Under the pieces are notes generated by a model. The model was given only the letters and a program-made list of their open reading frames with translations, did not search any database and was not told the origin of the DNA. From contig NZ_JANLCK010000017.1 of NCBI RefSeq assembly GCF_024979315.1, positions 1-56,285 on the forward strand: a stretch of 56,285 nucleotides of DNA. The letters run 5' to 3'. The stretch is from Herbiconiux oxytropis (GTDB lineage: Bacteria; Actinomycetota; Actinomycetes; Actinomycetales; Microbacteriaceae). Numbering within the stretch: the stretch's first letter is position 1; each line of letters begins with the position of its first letter. Both the position numbers and the translations under genes were made by a program. Shown piece after piece: positions 49,485-56,285 of this stretch.

Positions 49485-51448
49485 TCATGACCCTCACCGA
49501 CCACTCGGGCCGCACGTCGGCCCCGCACGACCGACGCCTCATCGTGGCGCCCGTCGTGCCCACCGAATCGGCGCTCGTGCCCCTCGGCGTGGGAGAGCTC
49601 CGCCTGCAGGGCGGCTTCTGGGCCGACCTGCAGCGGGTCAACGCCGCCGGCACCATCCCGCACATCGAGCACTGGCTCGAGCGCGAGGGCTGGCTCGGCA
49701 ACTTCGACCGCGCCGCCGCAGGCACCCTGCCCGAAGGCCGCCGGGGGCGCGAGTTCAGCGACTCCGAGGTCTACAAATACCTCGAGGCGGTGGCCTGGGA
49801 GCTCGGCCGTCGCCCCGACGAGGCGCTCGAGGCCCGCTTCCGCGCCGTCGTCGACCGCATCGCCGCCGCCCAGGAACCCGACGGCTACCTCAACACCCGC
49901 TTCGGCCGCCCCGGCCAGGAGCCGCGCTGGTCGCAGCTCGAGTGGGGCCACGAGCTCTACTGCGCCGGGCACCTCTTCCAGGCCGCCGTGGCGCGCGAGC
50001 GCTCGCAGCCCGGTGCCGACGACGGGCTGCTGGAGATCGCGGTGCGGATGGCCGATCTCGTCTGCGACACCTTCGGAGACGACGGCATCCGCTCGGTCTG
50101 CGGCCACGCCGAGGTCGAGACGGCGCTCGTGGAGCTCGCCCGCGTCACGGGGGAGCACCGCTACCTCGAGCAGGCGCGCCTGTTCGTGGAGCGCCGCGGC
50201 CACGGTGTGCTCGAGGACATCGAGTGGGGCCGCTCCTACTTCCAGGACGACATCCCGATCCGTGAGGCCGAGGTGATGCGCGGGCACGCCGTGCGCGCCA
50301 ACTACCTCGCCAGCGGCGCCGCCGACGTGGCGAGCGAGCAGGGCGACGCCGAGCTGCAGTCGGTGCTGCGCCGGCAATGGCAGAACACGATCGCCCGCCG
50401 CACCTACGTGACAGGGGGCCAGGGCTCGCACCACCAGGACGAGGGCTTCGGAGAGGACTTCGAGCTGCCGTCGGACCGCGCCTACTCCGAGACCTGCGCG
50501 GGCATCGCGTCGATCCAGTTCTCCTGGCGTCTGCTCCTCGCGGAGCCGGATGCGGCGTACGCCGATCTGATCGAGCGCACCCTCTACAACGTGGTCGCGA
50601 CCTCGCCCTCACCCGACGGGCGCGCGTTCTACTACGCCAACACCCTGCACCAGCGGGTGCCGGGGGCCGCGGCCGATCCGGATGAGGCGTCGCCGCGCGC
50701 CTCCGCGTCGCTCCGGGCCCCCTGGTTCGACGTGTCGTGCTGCCCGCCCAACGTCGCCCGCACCCTCGCCAGCCTCGAGAGCTACTTCGCCACCCGGAGC
50801 GACAGCGGCGTGCAGTTGCACCAGTACGCCCCCGCCTCACTCCGCACTCGCCTGGCGAACGGCGAGGAGGTCGCGCTCTCGGTGCAGACCGCCTTCCCTG
50901 CGGAGGGCACGATCACCGTGGTGATCGACTCCGACGCCGAGAAGGAGTGGACCCTCGGGCTGCGGGTGCCCTCCTGGGCCGACGAGGCCCTGCTCACCGT
51001 CGTGCCGGCCGACGGCGGCGCCACCGAGGTGCGCACGGTGCGCCCCGGATCCACCGGGGTGACCCGGGCGTTCCGGCGCGGGGACACCGTCACGCTCGAG
51101 CTCCCGGTCGCGCCCCGGTTCCTGCACCCCGACCCCCGGATCGACGGCATCCGCGGCTCCCTCGCCGTGAGCCGCGGCGCCGAGGTGTTCGCGCTCGAGT
51201 CGGTCGACCTGCCCGAAGGGATCGCCGACGTCGCCGACGTCGTGCTCGATCCCAGCTCCTCGCCCTCCGAGGAGGGAGGCGAGGTGTTCGTGACGGTGCG
51301 CCGGCGCACCGTCGACGACGCGGCCTTCCCCTACACGACGGAGTCCGGTGCCCGCACCGATGAACCGTTCCGCGTGCGCCTCGTGCGCTACCACGACTGG
51401 GCCGAGCGCGGCCCGTCGACGATGCGGATCTGGCTCCCGACCCTCTGA
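49481..51448 (+). CDS. GH127 beta-L-arabinofuranosidase-like glycoside hydrolase
   Basis: A 655-residue enzyme without signal peptide, thus probably intracellular. It shows the GH127 (formerly DUF1680) pattern: 'GGFWADLQRVNAAGTIPHIEHWLEREG', 'SEVYKYLEAVAWELGRRPDEALEARFRAVVDRIAAAQEPDGYLNTRF', 'RRTYVTGGQGSHHQDEGFGEDFELPSDRAYSETCAGI'. The zinc/catalytic set known from Bifidobacterium HypBA1 (Glu338, Cys340, Cys417, Cys418) is matched by Glu337, Cys339, Cys420 and Cys421, the Cys pair in SCCPPN. It would cut terminal beta-L-arabinofuranosyl residues from imported oligosaccharides. It is directly coupled to the permease gene. Confidence 0.92.
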   Translation: MIMTLTDHSGRTSAPHDRRLIVAPVVPTESALVPLGVGELRLQGGFWADLQRVNAAGTIPHIEHWLEREGWLGNFDRAAAGTLPEGRRGREFSDSEVYKYLEAVAWELGRRPDEALEARFRAVVDRIAAAQEPDGYLNTRFGRPGQEPRWSQLEWGHELYCAGHLFQAAVARERSQPGADDGLLEIAVRMADLVCDTFGDDGIRSVCGHAEVETALVELARVTGEHRYLEQARLFVERRGHGVLEDIEWGRSYFQDDIPIREAEVMRGHAVRANYLASGAADVASEQGDAELQSVLRRQWQNTIARRTYVTGGQGSHHQDEGFGEDFELPSDRAYSETCAGIASIQFSWRLLLAEPDAAYADLIERTLYNVVATSPSPDGRAFYYANTLHQRVPGAAADPDEASPRASASLRAPWFDVSCCPPNVARTLASLESYFATRSDSGVQLHQYAPASLRTRLANGEEVALSVQTAFPAEGTITVVIDSDAEKEWTLGLRVPSWADEALLTVVPADGGATEVRTVRPGSTGVTRAFRRGDTVTLELPVAPRFLHPDPRIDGIRGSLAVSRGAEVFALESVDLPEGIADVADVVLDPSSSPSEEGGEVFVTVRRRTVDDAAFPYTTESGARTDEPFRVRLVRYHDWAERGPSTMRIWLPTL

Positions 51449-51506
51449 TCAGCCCTTTCCACTTTTCACGCACACACACCGGACACTCGACGAGGAGATC
51501 ATCCGC

Positions 51507-54500
51507 ATGACACCCCCACGCCATCGCCCGAAGGCGGTGCTCGGCAAGACGGCCGCCGGCATCGTCACGGCAGCACTGCTCACGGCAGGGCTCGCCTCCC
51601 CGGCGTTCGCCGCCCCGAACGCCGATCTCGGCTATCCCGTCTTCACCGGATCGGACACCCCGGTGCCCGCGACCGGTGTGGAGTACGACACCCGGAGCGA
51701 ACTCGGCGCGATCTTCGACGCCGACGTCGCCGCCGGGGCGGGTTCCTCGCCCGACAACGACTTCTGGTTCGACGAGATGCTCGCCCGCACCGGCACCGCC
51801 GGCAGCTTCGGCGACGACAACCAGTGGCTGTTCTCCCGCGGCAAAGCCGTCTTCATGAAGGCCCACGACCCGGCGGTGCTGGGCTTCGGCGGAGACGTGG
51901 CCTACTGGGAGTCGATCAGCGGCCGCGGCGCCTACGCCATCACACTCACCGTCGACGGTGCGCCCGTGACGCTCACGGAGGTGCAGGCGGAGCGCAAGCA
52001 GACCCCCAGCTACTGGCGCAGCACCTTCACGACCTCGGACGCCGAGCTCACTCTCGTGCAGACGAAGTACATCACCGACGGCAACGTGGCGGTCACGAAT
52101 GTCGAGCTGCGCTCGGCCGGAGGCGCGAAGAGCGTGGGCGTGAGCGCGAGCTCGCCCTACGCCACGACCGCGGAGGGCGACGAGCTCACCGGCGTCACGA
52201 AGGCGCTCAACAACGTCACCACCGTCTACCCGAGGTTCTCCGGCGACGGCATGACCCCGGCCGACGGCGCCCTCGCCGGCACGGTCGAGGTCCCCGCCGG
52301 TGGCAGTGCCACCACCAAGGTGCAGCTCGGTTTCGTCACGCCCGAGATCGCGAGCTCGCGCACCGAGTACGACGCCTACCGCGCCGCCGAGCCCGGTGCC
52401 GCCTACACGACCCACGTGACCGACTACAACCGGTGGTGGGCCGACAACGTGCCCTACCTCGACACCCCCGAGGACAACATCGACAAGTCGCTCTACTACC
52501 GCTGGTGGCTGATGCGCTTCAACTTCCTCGACGCCGACGCCCCCGGCAACACGTTCCAGTTCCCCACCGCGGTGGAGGGCGTGCTCGGCTACAACAACGC
52601 GATCGTGCTCACCTCGGGCATGTTCATCGACGACCTCAAGTACTTCCGCGACCCCGCCTACTCCTACGGCACCTGGGTGTCGGCGGGCGAGGCGGCCAAG
52701 AGCTACAAGTACGTCGACAACCCGGGCGACCCCGCCAACTGGAGCAACAGCTACACGCAGTACATCTCGGATGCGGCCTGGCGCTCCTACCAGCTGCACG
52801 GCGGGCCGACCCCCATCGCCGAGAGCCTCGGCACCTACGCCGCGAACGACGTCGAGGGTCTCATCGACGCCTACGACACCGACGACAGCGGCCTGATCGA
52901 CTACAACTGGGGCGCGATGACGGGCAACGACGCTGACGCCGTCTCGTTCGACGTGCGCCCGGGTGCCTCGATGGACCGCGCAGAGAACGCCTACCTCTAC
53001 GCCAACGCCCTCGCGGGCGCCTCGGCCTTCGACGCCGCGGGCGAGACCGCGAAGGCCGACGAGATGCGGGCCTTCGCGGCAGACATCAAGGCGAAGGTGC
53101 TCGATCTGCTCTGGGACGACGAGGACAACCTCTTCAAGCACCGCTTCACGAGCGACGGCGAGCTGGTGAAGTGGAAGGAGACCAACAACTACTACCCGTT
53201 CTCGGTCGGGCTCGTGCCGAAGCCGGGCGACGCCGACTACACCGACGACTACGTCGATGCGCTTCGACTGTTCGGCGACGACGACCAGTATCCGATCTTC
53301 CCGTTCTTCACGGCGAACCAGGCCGACAAGGCCGAGGCGGCGGCGGAGGGCTCACCGGGCAGCAACAACTTCTCGGTGATCAACTCGACCGTGCTGTTCC
53401 GCCTGTACTCCGCGGCGCTCCGCGAATACGACACGGATGCCATCACCGCCGAGTCCTACAAGAAGCTCCTCTACTGGAACGCGTGGGCGCACTACCAGAA
53501 CGGCGGCGACAACCGCCTGCCCGACCAGAACGAGTTCTGGGCCGACGGCTCGGCCGACCCCGCGAAGATCGGCTACCGGTCGTGGATCCACCACACCATC
53601 CTCGGAGCCACGAACTTCACGATGATCGAGGACACCATGGGCCTGAGGTCCAGGGACGACGCGATGATCGAGCTCGACCCGATCGACATCGGCTGGGATC
53701 ACTTCACGGCCAACAACATCCGGTTCCGCGACCACGACCTCACCATCACCTGGGACAAGCCGGGCGGTGAGCGCCACTACGGCGAATCGGTGCCCGAGGG
53801 CTACTCCGTCTTCCTCGACGGCACGCTCGCCTTCACCGTCGACTCGCTGGCCCACGTGGTCTACGACCCGGCCACCGGCACCGTGACCTCCGACGACGGC
53901 GCCGAGGTGCTGAGCTCCGCCGCCGCGACGGTCAAGCAGGCCAACGAGGTGCAGTTCGACTCGGCCGACCGCGTGACCGACGTCTTCGCGAAGGCCGGCC
54001 GCAACATCGATTCCGCGAGCGCGTCGTCGGCGAACATCGCCGAGGGCGCCACGGCGACCGCGACCTTCGAGGCCGACGGACGGCCGGCCTCGGCCGCCGT
54101 GAACGGCACCACCATCAACGAGCCCTTCTGGGGCACGGCGGGCTCACCGAACGCGAAGGACTCGCTCACGGTCGATCTCGGCTCGGCCCAGGCGATCGAC
54201 GACGTGCGGGTGTACTTCTACCAGAGCTCGAGCACGGCGACGGTCGCCGGCTACACCGAGCCGCAGGACTACCAGGTGGAGTACCTCGACGGCGACGAGT
54301 GGAAGCGCGTGCCCGACCAGGCGCGCAGCCCGCTCTACCCGCAGGCCAACTACAACCGCATCCAGTTCCCCGAGATCACGACCTCGCAGCTGCGCGTCAC
54401 GGTCTCGCACGCTCCCGGACTCAAGACGGGCATCAAGGAGGTCGAGGCCTTCGCCACCGGCATCGCCGCCCCGGCCGCCGGCAACAGCGCCCCCTTCGTC

Positions 54501-56285
54501 GACGCCTACGTCGATCAGACCGGTGCGGTGCCCGGCCAGGTGAATCTGGCCGGAGTGGTGAAGGACGACGGGCTGCCCGGCGACTCGCTCAGCTCCACCT
54601 GGAGCGTCGTGAGCGCCCCCGAGGGCGGCACCGCCGTGTTCGCCGACGCCTCGGCCGCGTCGACCACCGCGCAGTTCACGGTGGAGGGGGAGTACGTGCT
54701 GCGGCTCGCCGCCTCGGACGGCGAGCTCGACTCGTCGAAGGAACTGACCGTGCAGGGCGGGCTCCCGGAGGGCGGCGTGAACGTGGCCCCCGGTGCCACG
54801 CCCAGCGCCTCCTACACCGCCGGCTGGAACAGCATCGCCTCGGTCAACGACGGCGTCTCGGTGTTCTCCGGCGGCGCATCGAACACCACCTGGGCGACCT
54901 GGTCGGGCAATCGCCCTGCCCGTCAGTGGCTGCAGTACGACTGGGCGGAGCCCCAGCGCCTCGACAAGGTGGAGCTGTCGTTCTGGCGCGACCAGAACGG
55001 TGACGACATCGGCGACGGCGTGGCCATCCCGAAGAGCTGGAAGCTCGAGGCCTGGGACGGCTCGGCCTGGGTCGAGGTCGGCAACCCCTCCGGCTACGGC
55101 CGCGAGGGCGACTCGCCCAACGTCGTGACCTTCGACCAGGTCACCACCACGAAGCTCCGCGCCACGTTCGAGGCGTCGACCAACGGCAGCACGTTCGCCG
55201 CCGTGGGCGTGAGCGAGTTCGCCGCATTCGTCGAGGCCCCGGTCTCGGTCGATCCGGTGGCCGTGCGCACCGCCGTAGGAAGCGTGCCGACTCTGCCGGA
55301 GACCGTCACCGGCGTCTACGCCGACGGCTCCCGTGCCGAGCTCGCCGTGGCCTGGCCGGCCATCGACCCGGCCCAGGTGGCCGCCGAGGGCAGCTTCACC
55401 GTCACCGGTGTTGCCACCGGCGCCTCCCTCCCGGCGCTCGCCACCGTCTGGGTGCGGGCCACTCCTCCCGGTCAGATCAACACGGTCGACCCCGTGACCG
55501 TCTCCACCCCGGCCGGCCGCGCGCCGAGCCTTCCGGGCACGGTGACCGTGCAGTACAATGACGGATCGCGCCAGAGCGGCATCGCCGTCGAGTGGGCAGC
55601 CATCGACCCCGCCGCCTACGCCGCTCCCGGCACCTTCACGGTGCAGGGCACGGTCGCCGGCTCGCCGCAGCAGGCCGTCGCCACCGTCACGGTGACGGGC
55701 GGTGCAGAAGCCACGGCTCCGGCCGTTCCGGCTGCTCCGACGGCCACCGTCGACGGGCCGACGGCGACGGTGGCGTGGAGCGCTCCCGACGACGGCGGTT
55801 CGGCGATCACCTCCTACACGGTCACGATCCACGACGCCCTCGATGCCGCGGTGCGGACCATCGAGGTCACCGAGGGGCTCGGCGCGTCGATGAGCGCGGC
55901 CGTCGAGGGCCTGACTCCGGGCGAGTACACGGCGACGGTCACGGCGACCAACGCCGTGGGCACCTCGGCGGCCTCGCCGGCATCGGCACCGTTCACGATC
56001 GCCGGCACCGAGCCGGAGCCGACCGCGGTCGACCGGATCGCGGGTGCTGACCGGTACGAGGTCGCGGTCAACACCTCCAAGGCGGGCTTCCCTGACGGGT
56101 CGTCGACTGTGTATGTCGCGTCGGGTGCTGTGTTCCCGGATGCGCTGTCCGCGGCTCCTGCTGCGACGGTCGCGGGTGCACCGATCCTGCTGACCACGAC
56201 CGCCGACCTGCCTGCAGGGGTGGCGGCCGAGATCAAGCGGCTCGGTGCTTCGAAGATCGTGATCGTCGGTGGCACCGCCACCGTC
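51507..56285 (+). CDS. Large secreted multidomain glycosidase-like protein, 3' truncated by the window edge
   Basis: An open frame of 1593 codons with no stop before the edge. ATG at 51507 follows GAGGAGATC. Signal peptide to AFA (residue 35). Residues about 325-720 look like an (alpha/alpha)6 glycoside hydrolase (LYYRWWLMRFNFLDADAPGN, GVLGYNNAIVLTSGMFIDDLKYF, GLIDYNWGAMTGNDADAVSF). Then come an F5/8C-like domain (about 840-985), an Ig/PKD-like domain (990-1087), a second F5/8C-like domain (1091-1243), two Big_4-like Ig domains (1247-1398), an FN3 domain (1404-1501) and the start of a CWB2 cell-wall-binding repeat (VDRIAGADRYEVAV). It is probably attached to the cell wall. A GH121-like beta-L-arabinobiosidase role is suggested by the GH127 neighbour, not shown. 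Confidence 0.85.
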   Translation, partial: MTPPRHRPKAVLGKTAAGIVTAALLTAGLASPAFAAPNADLGYPVFTGSDTPVPATGVEYDTRSELGAIFDADVAAGAGSSPDNDFWFDEMLARTGTAGSFGDDNQWLFSRGKAVFMKAHDPAVLGFGGDVAYWESISGRGAYAITLTVDGAPVTLTEVQAERKQTPSYWRSTFTTSDAELTLVQTKYITDGNVAVTNVELRSAGGAKSVGVSASSPYATTAEGDELTGVTKALNNVTTVYPRFSGDGMTPADGALAGTVEVPAGGSATTKVQLGFVTPEIASSRTEYDAYRAAEPGAAYTTHVTDYNRWWADNVPYLDTPEDNIDKSLYYRWWLMRFNFLDADAPGNTFQFPTAVEGVLGYNNAIVLTSGMFIDDLKYFRDPAYSYGTWVSAGEAAKSYKYVDNPGDPANWSNSYTQYISDAAWRSYQLHGGPTPIAESLGTYAANDVEGLIDAYDTDDSGLIDYNWGAMTGNDADAVSFDVRPGASMDRAENAYLYANALAGASAFDAAGETAKADEMRAFAADIKAKVLDLLWDDEDNLFKHRFTSDGELVKWKETNNYYPFSVGLVPKPGDADYTDDYVDALRLFGDDDQYPIFPFFTANQADKAEAAAEGSPGSNNFSVINSTVLFRLYSAALREYDTDAITAESYKKLLYWNAWAHYQNGGDNRLPDQNEFWADGSADPAKIGYRSWIHHTILGATNFTMIEDTMGLRSRDDAMIELDPIDIGWDHFTANNIRFRDHDLTITWDKPGGERHYGESVPEGYSVFLDGTLAFTVDSLAHVVYDPATGTVTSDDGAEVLSSAAATVKQANEVQFDSADRVTDVFAKAGRNIDSASASSANIAEGATATATFEADGRPASAAVNGTTINEPFWGTAGSPNAKDSLTVDLGSAQAIDDVRVYFYQSSSTATVAGYTEPQDYQVEYLDGDEWKRVPDQARSPLYPQANYNRIQFPEITTSQLRVTVSHAPGLKTGIKEVEAFATGIAAPAAGNSAPFVDAYVDQTGAVPGQVNLAGVVKDDGLPGDSLSSTWSVVSAPEGGTAVFADASAASTTAQFTVEGEYVLRLAASDGELDSSKELTVQGGLPEGGVNVAPGATPSASYTAGWNSIASVNDGVSVFSGGASNTTWATWSGNRPARQWLQYDWAEPQRLDKVELSFWRDQNGDDIGDGVAIPKSWKLEAWDGSAWVEVGNPSGYGREGDSPNVVTFDQVTTTKLRATFEASTNGSTFAAVGVSEFAAFVEAPVSVDPVAVRTAVGSVPTLPETVTGVYADGSRAELAVAWPAIDPAQVAAEGSFTVTGVATGASLPALATVWVRATPPGQINTVDPVTVSTPAGRAPSLPGTVTVQYNDGSRQSGIAVEWAAIDPAAYAAPGTFTVQGTVAGSPQQAVATVTVTGGAEATAPAVPAAPTATVDGPTATVAWSAPDDGGSAITSYTVTIHDALDAAVRTIEVTEGLGASMSAAVEGLTPGEYTATVTATNAVGTSAASPASAPFTIAGTEPEPTAVDRIAGADRYEVAVNTSKAGFPDGSSTVYVASGAVFPDALSAAPAATVAGAPILLTTTADLPAGVAAEIKRLGASKIVIVGGTATV

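Noticed and set aside
51090-53141. 683-codon minus-strand frame opposite the GH127 and giant-protein genes
   Set aside because: Val/Gly/Arg-rich sequence without motifs, antisense to two well-supported genes; an effect of high third-position GC.

Overview
The window is a GC-rich (about 70%) chromosomal stretch with tightly packed genes, strong G/C third positions, many GTG starts and GTGA/ATGA stop-start overlaps. This, with cell-wall-binding (CWB2) repeats, mycothiol-type metabolism neighbours, numerous TetR/ArsR/IclR/LacI regulators and TANNNT -10 boxes placed 6-7 nt before start codons, points to an actinobacterium, most likely Microbacteriaceae (inference; no rRNA marker is present). No tRNA, rRNA, CRISPR array, insertion sequence or phage module was seen.

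Region 1 (1-23.5 kb) is a mosaic of small housekeeping and accessory operons. It holds a lipoprotein; a helix-turn-helix protein fused to an ECF S-component-like membrane domain; an SDR; a less GC-rich STAND/AAA ATPase facing a 48-residue protein; a TetR-controlled operon (DUF308-like membrane protein, disulfide-type flavoprotein, EthD-like protein) with a clear promoter and operator; and several small membrane proteins. It continues with a zinc alcohol dehydrogenase divergent from a TetR regulator, two head-to-head ECF sigma factor/membrane partner pairs, an ArsR-epimerase divergon, a VOC/CPT-like pair, a diacylglycerol-kinase-like gene, PPK2, and a PHD/RelE-type toxin-antitoxin pair. A 32-bp piece of the toxin 3' end recurs at the left edge of the window.

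Region 2 (23.5-36.6 kb) is one long catabolic operon divergent from an IclR regulator. It contains a Liv-type ABC importer (binding protein, LivH, a LivM-LivG fusion, LivF), a stand-alone half of an FGGY kinase C-terminal domain, a full FGGY kinase, a phosphotriesterase-like lactonase, a HAD phosphatase, a two-subunit transketolase, a GldA-like dehydrogenase and an SDR. Almost all junctions overlap or are under 50 bp. Together they read as uptake, oxidation or lactone opening, phosphorylation and transketolase cleavage of an unidentified sugar or polyol. This is the best candidate in the window for an undescribed pathway.

Region 3 (36.6-45 kb) returns to small regulator-enzyme pairs (SDR/XRE, membrane protein/wHTH, SDR/TetR), a PLP decarboxylase, a GNAT acetyltransferase, an HTH-DUF3887-like protein on a leaderless promoter, a 47-residue Cys-rich protein, and an alpha/beta hydrolase-cupin pair.

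Region 4 (45-56.3 kb) is a LacI-controlled glycan system: LacI, two matching operators, a carbohydrate ABC importer (binding protein and two permeases, no ATPase), a GH127-family beta-L-arabinofuranosidase with all four expected metal/catalytic residues, and a very large secreted multidomain protein. The last has an (alpha/alpha)6-type glycosidase region, F5/8C, Ig-like, FN3 and CWB2 domains, and runs off the right edge with no stop. The layout suggests surface cleavage of plant arabinofuranosides followed by uptake and intracellular hydrolysis.
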